A stretch of DNA of 64,000 nucleotides from Heligmosomoides polygyrus polygyrus (lineage: Eukaryota > Nematoda > Chromadorea > Rhabditida > Heligmosomidae). The first letter of the stretch is position 1; each line of letters opens with the position of its first letter. The stretch is from positions 30,543,923-30,607,922 of the forward strand of contig OX377201.1 in assembly GCA_947396885.1 (NCBI GenBank), given 5' to 3'. Both the position numbers and the translations under genes were made by a program. The notes beneath the pieces were generated by a model. It ran no database searches and was not told the origin of the DNA. It worked only from the letters and a program-made list of their open reading frames with translations. This document shows, piece after piece, positions 52,601-62,404 of the stretch.

Positions 52601-54131
52601 GTAGAAAAAGCGGGTCACTGCAGAGCTTTCCAAGAGCGGGAGTGTTCAGGAACGTCTTTTGGTTGATCACGTAGTCAGAAGAGGATGTCCCGAGGTCGAT
52701 TCTCCATCTACAGCTGGAAAATAGCTCCTCTCATCTACGCCCACCACCCCTTCCCCTGAAATTGTCTGAGAACGTCCTCACGCCTTGAAGCAGCCACTGA
52801 ATACCTAGGTTGGAGGCAAGCACCGTCGTAATAGGCACTTCAAAACGACAAAAATGTATGAAAGGAAGTCATGGGACCAAGATTCTTCTAGTGTTAGGAA
52901 ATACCGCCATTAGACTTATAGACTTCTGGTAGACCGATGGCAGTGCAAGGCTGCATGGGGTGATCTTCTTTTGAGTGGTTATTCGCCTTGGTAAAAGGGC
53001 GGATGAATGTTGGGCGCAATCCCAATGGAGAGGGGGGTTCACCTTATACGTGAGTTCCCGTCTTCTTGGCGTGTCCATCTCCTCCCCAACCTGCTGGGCT
53101 ACCTGAGGGTCTAGTGACTGTCTTACTTTGTAAATTATGCTGCATATGTTTCCATTTCTACTATTATTTAAATGGGTGTGTAAGGTGATCCCCCCCCCCC
53201 CCTTATTGGGATCGCACCGAATGTCGAAATACATCAGAAGTGACCTAGATCGGTTAACTGCTGGGTAGAGCACACCAGCGCTGTGTAAGGCCTTTAATTT
53301 TGTGCAACCCAGGATGTCGTATGGGGCTGCCTGACATTGTGACCCCCCGAACCACTTTTCGCTCCAGTCACTGCCGTATGATCTCTTGTTTAGTCTTGTC
53401 TTGGGGGAGGGAGACAGGCGGTCCCTGCTTGGCCTGAATATTTTCCATATACAGCCTCGATATACAGTATAGAACATCTCGCTTTCCAAACAAAGTCCCT
53501 CCCCTAACACTAGGACTGCATACGAAAGAATGTGATCACAATTGATCGTCCTCAGAGTCCCCCTCCCCAGCCCGTATTGCTCCCCAGGATCGTCCCTGCG
53601 TGAAAGTGAACTCGATTTCCCTTCGAGAGAGTCTTTTACGAGTCGCAGTTGAAGAACGTAGATTGTCTTCTGTAGATATCCAACAGGATCGTGTGCCTGT
53701 CTACCAGCTGTTGTTTGACCTCATTTTAAAGCCGGCGGGGTGTCATGACCTCGCTTCTGTCAGGGAGTGGATGTAGTTCTCCCTCACAGTTCCTGCATTG
53801 CAGAGGCTCGAAGCGTGCCTCGGAGACAGCACCACAGCCTCCCGCATGGCCTCCGATGCCGAGATCGCAGCGTTTCGCGCGAGGAAGGTCGCGCTGATCA
53901 CCGGAATTTCTGGACAGGTGGGCGCTCCCGGTGATCCAGTGCCTTTGCTACTTTGGATTTGTGCTAGGAAGGGCAATCCGTTGTTCAAACCATCTGTCTT
54001 TAAGGATGGATCGTATCTGGCCGAACTGCTGCTCTCCAAAGGCTACGCGGTGCACGGTGTCATCCGGCGATCGTCTTCGTTCAACACCGCACGTATCGAG
54101 CATCTCTACAGCAATCCCGTGACTCATCGCG
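49696..54131 (+). CDS. GMDS: GDP-mannose 4,6-dehydratase, first three visible coding exons (3' partial)
   Basis: Exons 49696-49812, 53804-53917 and 54005-54131, all phase-consistent. Exon 1 gives a Pro/Ala-rich leader ([15 protein letters not shown], then [11 protein letters not shown]). Exon 2 adds [14 protein letters not shown], then [20 protein letters not shown]. Exon 3 gives [20 protein letters not shown], then [15 protein letters not shown] and NPVTHRG. The Rossmann NAD(P)-binding motif GISGQDG is split across exons 2 and 3. This is the start of the extended-SDR enzyme that converts GDP-mannose to GDP-4-keto-6-deoxymannose, the first step of GDP-fucose synthesis. The catalytic Tyr-x3-Lys part is not in the window; no further exon was found up to 64000. 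Initiation could instead be at the ATG at 53846, close to the usual start. Whether exon 1 belongs here is less sure than exons 2 and 3. Confidence 0.85.
50073..50222 (-). repeat. tRNA-derived SINE (family C), copy 3
   Basis: Minus-strand copy of the family at 4395: head AGCGCTTGCGTGGAGTAGTG, B box GCGGGTTCGAGTCCTGCC, and the complement of the shared tail CTTTAAGCCTCAAGTAGCTG and GATGTCTTGCTGCGATC. It lies in GMDS intron 1, so this family is not confined to one locus. Confidence 0.7.
50570..51000 (-). mobile_element. RTE-type LINE fragment, strongly decayed
   Basis: Minus-strand reading [20 protein letters not shown] near 50880 and [18 protein letters not shown] near 50810 correspond to the block before the AGHVMRF motif of RTE reverse transcriptases. 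CGPVKCVCF near 50705, read across a stop, stands in its place. A duplicated GGCCAAATCAAGCTTGAAAG stretch lies at 50941-50968. Confidence 0.6.
51445..51860. repeat. ATTCGAA-rich low-complexity repeat
   Basis: Dense AATATTCGTTCGAATTC, ATTCGTTCATTC and TTCGAAAATTTTCG words in both orientations, similar in make-up to 16440-16620. In GMDS intron 1. Confidence 0.65.
52035..52320 (+). repeat. tRNA-derived SINE (family A), copy 9
   Basis: A box GCCACGTAGCGCAGTCGGGG, B box AGGTTCTCGGTTCGGATTCC, core AGGATAACCAATCCCTCCCT, GGCCAAATACGCATTCAAAT and tail CATCCCGCAAGGGATTCAAC. The clearest example of the tRNA-like promoter boxes in family A. Confidence 0.8.
52869..53510 (-). other. Unassigned 213-codon open frame
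   Basis: The longest uninterrupted reading frame in the window. The translation ([20 protein letters not shown] and [20 protein letters not shown] within it) matches nothing I know. It includes a run encoded by a long G/C homopolymer (53191-53203), so the frame may be open by chance. It lies in GMDS intron 1 on the opposite strand. No promoter or splice context. Confidence 0.2.
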
Positions 54132-54340
54132 GTGAGTTTTCTGTCAACAAACCGCAGCACATCGCAGCGGCCTGCAGATTGAGACAATCGACCACCTTCT
54201 GTGGCGTAGAGCTAACCAACCCTTGAATACCTCTGAACAATAGCGAATAAGGGCTACTATGGCTCAAAACTGAAGCATAGCGTTTACTACCGTCCCTGGG
54301 GGCGCTATCCCGATAACAGTTTGAGAACGTGGTACCCCAG

Positions 54341-54555
54341 TAAGGACCTGTTCATACGTCGCGAAAAGAGCGGCTCGTCAGTCGTGTCGCGAAGCTTCCG
54401 CCAAAGGCGGTGCACTTTTGTTGGAAGTATGAACAGGCGCACTCGGCGCACGTCGCTCTTGTCGCCTGTTCATACTTCCGACAAAGGCGCACAATACGTG
54501 CGCTGAGCGCGCCTCGCTCTTGTCGCTCTCGTCGCGAAGTATGAACAGGCCCTAA
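54341..54555. repeat. MITE with CCTGTTCATAC ends, copy 1
   Basis: The ends TAAGGACCTGTTCATACG and the complement of TTAGGGCCTGTTCATACTTC form inverted repeats. A head-to-head internal copy of the same end (GGAAGTATGAACAGGCGC and GCCTGTTCATACTTCC) sits in the middle, so the element looks like two palindromic halves. It starts about 210 bases after GMDS exon 3. Confidence 0.75.
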
Positions 54556-54774
54556 CAACTTGTCCTAGGTTGCGTTCTATCACATCCTAGGTGGACCTAG
54601 CCAAATCTCTGCACCCACCCAATGGGGATAGCGACCCAGCGTGTTGACGACACGCGCTGCTCGACCATGTCGTCTTTAAGTTCCTGCCGGTACGCACGTT
54701 GCTCAAGAGTGCAGTGAGAGGGATTGGACGACTGGCCGTCCGGACAAAGGATTTGCATCGGGTTGGACGTCTAG

Positions 54775-54980
54775 GTGTGTGTGTGTGTGTGGGGGGGGGG
54801 GGAGGGGGGCGGAGTGCAATAATACTACACTGGTGGAAGGATACCACGAATCCACTGCTTTCTCGCCGTCTGCGCCCTCCATGCTTGGAGATTGCGCCAC
54901 CCCCCCCCCCCCCCTCACTCGCCAGCCATGGTCTGCCTCACTTTTGAATGGGATCTTTTCATTCATTCATTCATTCATTG
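54775..54980. repeat. Simple-sequence cluster
   Basis: A (GT)n run at about 54776-54792, G-runs at about 54791-54811, a C-run at about 54899-54914 and an (ATTC)n run at about 54958-54979 fall within 200 bases. The intervening ATACCACGAATCCACTGC, then TCTGCGCCCTCCATGCTTGG, resembles the complement of 59090-59145, so it is part of an undescribed interspersed repeat. Confidence 0.7.
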
Positions 54981-55184
54981 TGCCAATTACATTTGACAGT
55001 ATAGATGGTGACGAAGTAAGGCGTAGTTCTTAGCTTCTGGTAAGAGATTCACACAATACAATCACCTGGTTTTGGAAGACATGTCAGCGATACCTGGAAA
55101 CGCTAGCTGTTGAGCACGAGAACAGTTGCGGAGGAGTAACCTGAGGGTCAGAAGGGCACTAGTTAAAAGTTCCGACTCCACCGA

Positions 55185-55850
55185 CAAGACTTCGGTCGAA
55201 AATTTTTTTTCGCTGAAACGTTGTCTAGGGGGGTTATTTGGGGTGCTGATCACGAATCTGATATCCGTTTTTCACGATTCGGTCGGAGACCACCCATACC
55301 GATAACGTGGGTGGTCCAGGCAGGGTCACCGATTTCGCTGAAACTTCGTCTGGGGGGGGGGTTATTTGGCGTGCTGAACACGAATCTGACATCCGTTTTT
55401 GAAATTGCGGCCGATTACGGTAGCTAAAGGTAACTAAGACTGCCGAGGTCATAATCATCGATTTTGCCCAAACTTCGCCTAGGAGGGTTATTTGGGATGC
55501 TGATCACGAATCTGACATCCGTTTTTCGTTTTACGCTGGTGTACGGTAGGTTACGATAAGTACGGGTGACTAAGGCTGCCAAGGTCACGATCACCGATTT
55601 CGCCCAAACTTCAGCTGGGGGGGGGGGGGGTATTTTGGGTGCTGATCATGAATCTGACATCCGTTTTTCGTTTTACGCCGGGGAACGGTAAGCTGCGGGT
55701 AAGAAACGCTTCAGGACGGATTGCTGGTGGTAGCCTGAATATCAGAAGAAGTATATCACCTTTGCAACGCAGTTGTGGCGGCACCTATCCAGCTTCTAAG
55801 GATCTAGCCGAAGTTTGGGCGATTTTTTTTCGACCTCTCCACGACCCTGG
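55185..55850. repeat. Foldback element with ~130-bp internal tandem repeats, copy 1
   Basis: Four units starting GGGTTATTTGGG-type at about 55227, 55357, 55483 and 55632, each containing GAATCTGACATCCGTTTTT and CGATTTCGCCCAAACTTC-like segments. The array is bounded on the left by CGGTCGAAAATTTTTTTTCG and on the right by CGATTTTTTTTCGACCTCTC, which are inverted. Same family as 57752-58938. Confidence 0.75.
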
Positions 55851-55988
55851 GAGTGCGTTGGTACGAAGTATAATAATGCGTTTTTTCACCTTACCACATC
55901 CTCCTCCGAAGTTCATGTGTCCCTTGGCACTGCCTAGTCCTTGAAGGCCTTCGGCAACCTTAACGGAGGGCCAGCGGAGCATAGTATT

Positions 55989-57407
55989 ATAGGTTGAGTC
56001 ATAAGTTTTGCAACTTTCTGTTTGTTCTGGAATTCAAAGTAAACCCGCGGAAGTGTTATATTCTGCTTGAAAGCTTGTTTCCTAGTGATGATTTTAAATT
56101 ATGAATCGTTAATTTTACTTGAGTTGTTGAAAACTTTGATTCTCTAAAACGATTACCTCTCAAAGCGGAAAAAGTGTGATTTCATTTTCAATTACTCATC
56201 ATCAAGCTCGGCAGTATACATTGGATCCGAATGAATCATTTTCGGATATCCGATTCGGATATTGCGATCCGAATCATCCAAAAATCCGGGGTCCGCGAAA
56301 TTGCCGTTATCCGAATCATCCAAAAATCCAGGGTCCGCGAAATTAGCCTTATCCGAATCATCCAACTATCCGAAGATTTTCGATCGGATCCAATGTATAC
56401 TCGGCAGTAACCCAACAACGGTGGTCAAGCACATACAGGAAGTCACCGGCAAGTTCATTCCTAAGATAATAAATTGTTGGAGATGGTATCAAAGTTCCTC
56501 TTCGCCCAGAAGGACAACAAGGCAAACCACTCCCTGGAGGACCAGCTGCTGTAAGCAAATGGCGCCTGCGCAAACCCATCAAGTCGAATTCGTCTCAGAC
56601 TACATTGGGACTGACCGCTGATCTCCACACCTCCCAGCTAACCACCGCTCGTCGGCCGCAGTAGATTGGAAGGTCGCCAAAGTCGCCATCGCCGAAGCCT
56701 CATACGTTAACGGGAACCTAATTAAATCGCTGTGCTTCCGACTCCTGCACCGGTTCAGGCGAGGGGGTCTGGATCGAATCTTTACCATCGAAGAAAAGCG
56801 AATGCTTCACCACAACTGTGGAGCCGGAAAGCAATACCTGGAACGCAACGAGCTGGGGATTCTGACGTCAAACCCGGAGCTCCGCCGAAAGAAGGTCCTG
56901 CTGTGCGTCTGGTGGTTGTGCAGTGGTTCGGTGCCCCGGGAGCTGCTGCACGTAATCAAACCATCCTCGACATCGTTTTTGCCAACAATCGACTAGTTCC
57001 AGCAAAAGTCAGTGGAGAAAGAAGTTGAGACAGGCCAATGTTTCGTCCATCAGGGCAACAGCCGGCCGCTTACGACACTTCAGAGCTGGCAAAAACGTAG
57101 GATTTGGGTTGAACCAAAATCAAGAAACCAAGATACACCTCGGACATTGTGCCGTCTGAATGTCACCAACTTCGGTCGATGGATCACTTCCTCCATGGTA
57201 GGCGCTTCGCCGAAGTCGCTGAGGTCACGGCAGTGGTACATAATTTCTTCAGGTGGAAACCGACCAAATGACCCAGGGATGTAATTCACTCACTGCATGA
57301 AAAGCGGAAGAAACTCATTGAGAGTGACGGACATTATTTTTCCTTTGTGGTATAATCTTATTTTTGCTGGTAGACAAATTTTTTGCAAAACTTATGACTC
57401 AACCTAG
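55989..57407 (+). mobile_element. mariner relic with intact ends and a nested MITE
   Basis: Terminal repeats TAGGTTGAGTCATAAGTTTT (left) and the complement at the right (57380-57407) bound the element. Plus-strand translation gives HHNCGAGKQYLERNELGILT near 56810, then RKKVLLCVWWLCSGSVPREL, the mariner block between the first and second catalytic motifs. Motifs for all three Asp are degraded. A 184-bp MITE sits inside at 56216-56399. Confidence 0.8.
56216..56399. repeat. MITE with 9-bp target duplication, nested in the mariner
   Basis: The ends ATACATTGGATCCGA and its near-exact complement are flanked by a perfect 9-bp repeat, CTCGGCAGT, at 56207-56215 and 56400-56408. Inside are two tandem copies of a ~44-bp unit (TTATCCGAATCATCCAAAAA and GGTCCGCGAAATT). 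A 9-bp target duplication is typical of Mutator-like elements, so a non-autonomous MULE is a reasonable inference. Confidence 0.85.
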
Positions 57408-57751
57408 TAGAATGAAGCTATTCACCACGACTTGAGGTGGTTCCCGAAATAGGCTTGCAACAATTGAATAGTTAGTGCAAAAATTACTCACCGACACCAG
57501 CAGATGGATGTCACATATCCGCTACCAGAGGAAGCTGTTTCCACTGTGTCGATCAACGAGTGATTTCTGCTCGTCGCCTTATTGCACTCTCACGAAATGG
57601 GGCCCAAATAAAACCTAACACGCGTGTTTGGGCAAAACGTTGAAAGTGTGTTAAAAACGGAGAACGCTCACGCTCGTCGGGTGGGACACCGACGGGGTGT
57701 CCCACCCAAAACGGAGTGTAGTGGTGTGCAGAACACCCTTTCGTGGCAGGA

Positions 57752-58938
57752 TTTAAGCTAAGACAATTATAAACGGCGGATATCAGGACCGGCTCACCGT
57801 AATCGCAGTGCGGGTCGCGCCTAGACTTTTGCTGTCTGCGCCCTCCTAGCTCAGAGATCGCACGTCCGCGTCCACGCTGCGACGTCCGATCGATGTCTTG
57901 TGCGCCCGCGATGGTACCGTGTGAAAGTGGGTTGTGGTGCAGTAGGTAGAGGATTTACTTCGTGCGAGGGATGTCGGGGGTTCGGTTCCCGAGCGCCGCG
58001 GGGTTCTTGCACTTTAGCTGAGTACCTGAGATCTGGGAGGTTTCGACGTCTACACGACGTTGCCCGTTTTTTTGCGCATTGTTTCAGCCGTATGCGCTTC
58101 GCCGCTCGAAGAGCGCAGAACCCAGCCGCGAACTCCCCCTGAGCGAAGAAAGTAGTCTCCATACGAGCAGCTTGTATGGCACACACCCTGGAGTCCCTTC
58201 CCTAGCCTGGCTCTGCGCTCGAAGAGCGCAGAATCCAGCCGCGAACTCCCTCTGAGCGAAGAAAGCAGTCTCCGGCACTATTGTACTTTCGGGACTCCAG
58301 AGGACGAAGAGAGGTCGAAAAAAATTTTCGCCCAAACCTCGTCCAGGGGGTTATTTGGGATGCTGATCACGAATCTGACATCCGTTTTTGAAATTTCGGC
58401 CGATTACGGTAGGTACCGGTGACTAAGGCTGTCGAGGTCATAATCACCGATTTCGCCCAAACTTCGCCTATGCGGGTTATTTGGGATGCTGATCACGAAT
58501 CTGACATCCGTTTTTCGTTTTGCACTGGAGTACGGTAGGTTACGGTGGGTACCGGTGAGTAAGGTAATGGTCACCGATTGCGCCCAAACTCCAGCGTAAA
58601 ACGAATAACGGATGTCAGATTCGTGATCAGCACCCCGAATAACCCCCATTGGCGAAGTTTGGGCGAAATCGGTGATTATGACCTCGACAGCCTTAGTCAC
58701 CGGTACCTACCGCAACCTACCGTAATCGGCCGAAATTTCAAAAAGGGATGTCAGATTCGTGATCAGCATCCCAAATAACCCCCCTGGACGAGGTTTGGGC
58801 GAAAAATTTTTTTTCGACCTCTCCTCTTCCTCTGGAGTCCGTAAAGTACAATAGTGCCGAGGTCTCACCCGACGCCTAAGGTTACGGTGAGCCGGTCCTG
58901 ATATCCGCCGTTTATAATCTTGTTTTAAGCTACGGGCC
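57752..58938. repeat. Large foldback element with tandem repeats in the arms
   Basis: The inner part (about 58265-58865) is a long inverted repeat with arms near 290 bp, each holding two to three units of the GAATCTGACATCCGTTTTT repeat. The outer part pairs 57765-57810 (AAACGGCGGATATCAGGACC) with 58880-58925. The left arm is interrupted by about 450 bases (57810-58265) that include a SINE at 57920. Only the palindromic symmetry and the repeats are certain. No coding sequence. Confidence 0.8.
57920..58095 (+). repeat. tRNA-derived SINE (family B), copy 3
   Basis: A box GGTTGTGGTGCAGTAGGTAG and B box GGGGGTTCGGTTCCCGAGCG are near consensus. The tail contains GACGTCTACACGACGTTGCC and TTTTTTTGCGCATTGTTTCA, matching the copy at 29560. 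It is inserted in the left arm of the foldback element around it. Confidence 0.8.
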
Positions 58939-59401
58939 GAGTTGCCCTGTGACTAGAGTCATTTCCGAACCGAAACCCACTGGAGAGGTCGAACTGTGGA
59001 AACAATTTATGTAAAATACTTCACGAGACAATAGTGTTCATGTCTGACAAGTGAGAAGATGTGTACGAACCTGCGCAAGTGGGATCGATCTCTAGGCAGG
59101 GAGGGCGCAGGCGGCGAGGCAGCAGTGGATTGGTATTTCCACCTGTGTAGCATAGCGTTTTTTGGGCGGTTCACTCTCATTCTGCTCAATAGAACCCTTA
59201 CTACTTACCCAAAAACTTTTGAAGTGAAGACACTAAGTACATATGCATACATATTGCAACCGAAGGAGTCGATCTATGTCTGTTTTCGCCTGTGTAGAGC
59301 TGCCAGATGTGAGAGGCGTACTAAGGTACCTTGCCGGTGTGCTACGGGCACCAGCTCGCATAGTACCATTACCGTTTCATAACTAGGAGATCAGGAGGGA
59401 T

Positions 59402-59800
59402 AAATTTATTTATTTATTTATTTATTCACTACATGGATAACCATGCAAAAGAAAAACAAGGTAAAACTAAACATAAGTTAAAGTAATTCTAAACAGGAAA
59501 AAACAGAACAGACAACAAGAATCAACATAATACAGTTGAAAACTACTAAACTGCATCCTGAAGATATCGGTCAAGAACTTTTTTATACTTCCTTAAGGAA
59601 TTTGGTATAATGTGTTTTTTAGATAACCTCAAAAAATCAGAGCCAGCACGGCAAGTGAAAAATTGAGACCTTACACTGCTTTTTGCTCTAGGAAACTGGA
59701 TCTTCCACTGACCACCCCTTGTGTTCGATGAAGAAGATGTATAGAACTCCTGAAGAGGAATACGAGTAAGACCGTTTATTAAATAAAAGTAGTATAAGTA
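59402..59800 (-). mobile_element. CR1/Jockey-like LINE 3' end with (TTTA)n tail
   Basis: Minus-strand translation near 59680-59560 reads FFTCRAGSDFLRLSKKHIIP-like sequence (with stops), then NSLRKYKKVLDRYLQDAV and a stop, the C-terminal end of the LINE ORF also seen at 5345. The element ends in a TAAATAAATAAA-type simple repeat (59404-59426 on the plus strand). Confidence 0.7.
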
Positions 59801-60349
59801 AAATACTCAATTCCAAGTTTGTTTCGAATCAGAAGAGTAGATCAACCGAGCTTGGAGTATTGCTTGCGAAGGTTAGACATCTAGGAAGATGCCTTGTGCT
59901 TTAACAGGCTAGGTGTATACAAATCCATCGAGCCTGAGGCCCCGTTAATACCTCCGTCGCCTCGCGACGCGATGCCATATGCAGAGTCCAAATTGATCGA
60001 AGCTCGGCGTCAACGCCACCCAGCCGGAGTGAATCGCGTAAACCCGCGACCAATCTCGCCTCTCAGCGTCGGACCGCGTCGCTCCCGAAATCGGCGCGAT
60101 GCGGTTGATCGCGATGGATTGGGGCGCGGTCTGCCGCTCCAGGTGTCCTTTGCAGTAGATGTGCACAATCATGTGCATACAGGTACGCAATTGTGTGTAA
60201 TCACGCGGCCTTGTAGCCGGCTGTTCGAAGTGCTCGTCGTGACCAGGAACAGCGCGACGTGATGGGATGCATCGCTCCGTTCCATTCTCGTCGCCCTGCG
60301 ATGGAAGTATAAAAGGAGCTCAAGAGAATTACTTTAATGAATCGCCTGA

Positions 60350-61724
60350 CAAGGAGAGCCTCCGGAGTGGTGGTGAGCTTTTGTGATGCAATTTTCACAG
60401 GATCTAGGGTCCCGTGTGGGGAGTCCAAAACCAGTTACTTTTTTCGGAATGCTCTTCTGTGGCCGAAAAAAAAAACGTGTGGACGCGTGAGCGCGAAGTT
60501 CATGGCGCCCTGCTGCCACCCAGCCCGATGTGGTCGGTTGGCGTAGTGGTAGCGGAGTCGCCTCTCGGGGAGCCGCCGGTGTTTTTGCACACAACGGATC
60601 GTTATTATTACGTGCTTGCGTGACCACAGGAGCCAATTTGTGCACGACTATTGCTTTTAGTATTTCGTAAAAAAGGAAACCTAGCCTTTTTGGGCTTTCA
60701 TTCGAGTTACCTCTCAATGGATCGTATTTGCACTGTATCATTCCATTGGATCGCTCACATAAGAAATTTCTTGCTCACATAAAGTAAGTGTGTTTATTGC
60801 TGACAATGATAACAACAATCATGATATAGAACTATGAAACATTTAAAACATAATCGCTTATCACACCAGCAGCATCTTACAAATACTAGGGACGAACAAT
60901 CTTCCTCTCCCTGACAAGGCATCACTACTTCTTCTTCGTCGAAGGCATAATCGGTAGAGAAGGGCCTCGGGTGATCATCAGCATATCCGGCCGCCACCCA
61001 AGCGTATGCCAGGCATGGCAGGAATACCGTAGCGCAGAACTGCCGGTAGGTCTGGCTTATAATCTGCAATCGAACAAATGCGTGCGAATGGAATCGAGTT
61101 CGTATGGTGTTCTATGCTATTTACTTACTTTCAAGATGTTGTTTCTGCTGTGTGTAGCAAATTCCGAGTGATGCTGTATCACACAATCATGCCCCCGTCG
61201 GATGCACCGCTTGAACAATCGAAAAACGTATACATCCAACGGTTGGCAGATGTAGGTTGCACCAGCTGGAATGGTCATCAGGCGAACTTTTTTTTCCATT
61301 GGGCACCTCTGACAGCACATTGGTGTGGTCCATAAATCCAGCCCAGCTATTGACAAGAAGGACTGTGAGCGGAGAACCTGACGAAACTAAAGGCATTAAT
61401 CGTGTACATATTGACTCCTGTGATCACGCAAGCCTATAATAATAACGATCCGATGTGTGCAAAACACTGAGCACAACGGGGGCCGAACCATCAAACCCTT
61501 TCGGTGCTCCAGAGAGGCGACCCCGCTACCACTACGCCAACCGACCACGTCGGGTTGGATGGCAGCAGGGCGCCATGAACTTCGCGCTCACGCGTCCACA
61601 TAGTTTTTTCGACCACAGAAGAGCATTTCAAAAACTAACTATGGTTTTGGACTCCCACACTGGACCCTACACCCTGTAAAAATTGCATCGCAAAAGCTCA
61701 CCACCACTCCGGAGGCTCTCCTTG
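60350..61724 (-). mobile_element. Tc5-like DNA transposon with ~340-bp terminal inverted repeats
   Basis: The ends CAAGGAGAGCCTCCGGAGTG and its complement are directly flanked by TGA (60347-60349 and 61725-61727). This agrees with the TNA duplication of nematode Tc4/Tc5 elements, which also carry very long inverted repeats. The arms run to about 60675 and 61385. Between them, minus strand, are LLVNSWAGFMDHTNVLSEVP, VRLMTIPAGATYICQPLDVY and VFRLFKRCIRR (a DDE-type transposase signature around the QPLDV motif). In another frame a C-terminal tail follows: CATVFLPCLAYAWVAAGYAD and VRCCWCDKRLCFKCFIVLYH, with a stop at 60794. The catalytic N-terminal part is missing, so it is internally deleted. 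The arms contain tRNA-like A-box sequence (GGTTGGCGTAGTGGTAGCGG). Confidence 0.85.
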
Positions 61725-61727
61725 TGA

Positions 61728-62260
61728 GTGAAATGTCTACACTTATACGACGTCGACGCGGCACACAATACAGCTGCAGCTCTACTGTGATCATAGACTG
61801 CGCTAACGAGTCAGAATTCTGTACCACGATCTATTGCGAGCTGTGGCAGTGTTCTTGAGAAAGAGAACATCCTTCGAAGAAATTGAAGTGATCCCGAAAA
61901 TACAGCTAAAATATGTAGAAAACAGAACAGGTGAAGATGTTACTCTACAGCAGACGCATTTCGTCAATTGTTTAATGCATAGCAAGAGGTCAGAAGTAGA
62001 TTCACCAGTCTCGTACAACTTTTGCACGGCTTAACAGCAGATCCAAATATCGAAGGAGAATGCGTAGAGAGTTCCAAAAACTGTCTTCCGAACACCTGTG
62101 GAACTTTCTTTTTATCAGTATGGTCTCGGTGGCAGTAGAGGCTATCACAGTAGACGATATAGTAGAACAAGAGCTCATTTGACCCAGTTCAATCTCGCGC
62201 AGGTGTGCGGAAATGCGTCGTTGCCCATAGGCGTAGCAGCCAATCAGGAATCGGCTCATG
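61728..62260. other. Unassigned segment next to the Tc5-like element
   Basis: Minus-strand open frames here (FWNSLRILLRYLDLLLSRA and others) are short and overlapping in several frames. They could be decayed transposase sequence, but I cannot link them to the neighbouring element. Confidence 0.3.
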
Positions 62261-62404
62261 GCCTGTTCTTACTTTGCGACGGAGCAATGATCGGGTAAGC
62301 AAATCATACGTGTCGATTTTTGACGAGCGATAGCACAGCAAAAATCGAAGCATATGATTTGCCTGACCGTCCAGTCGCTCCCGTCGCGAAGTATGAACAT
62401 GTCC
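62261..62404. repeat. MITE with CCTGTTCATAC ends, copy 2
   Basis: The left arm GCCTGTTCTTACTTTGCGAC pairs with GTCGCGAAGTATGAACATGT at the right. The arms continue through GCAAATCATACGTGTCGATT and its complement, giving arms of about 65 bp. Same ends as 54341-54555. Confidence 0.8.

Noticed and set aside
55227..55700. CRISPR-like array
   Set aside because: Units are 125-147 bp with diverged copies and no unique spacers; the locus is eukaryotic and inside a foldback element.
59894..60262. Next GMDS exon
   Set aside because: The open frame is GC-rich and open on both strands, but its translation has none of the conserved GMDS segments. It looks like an undescribed repeat.
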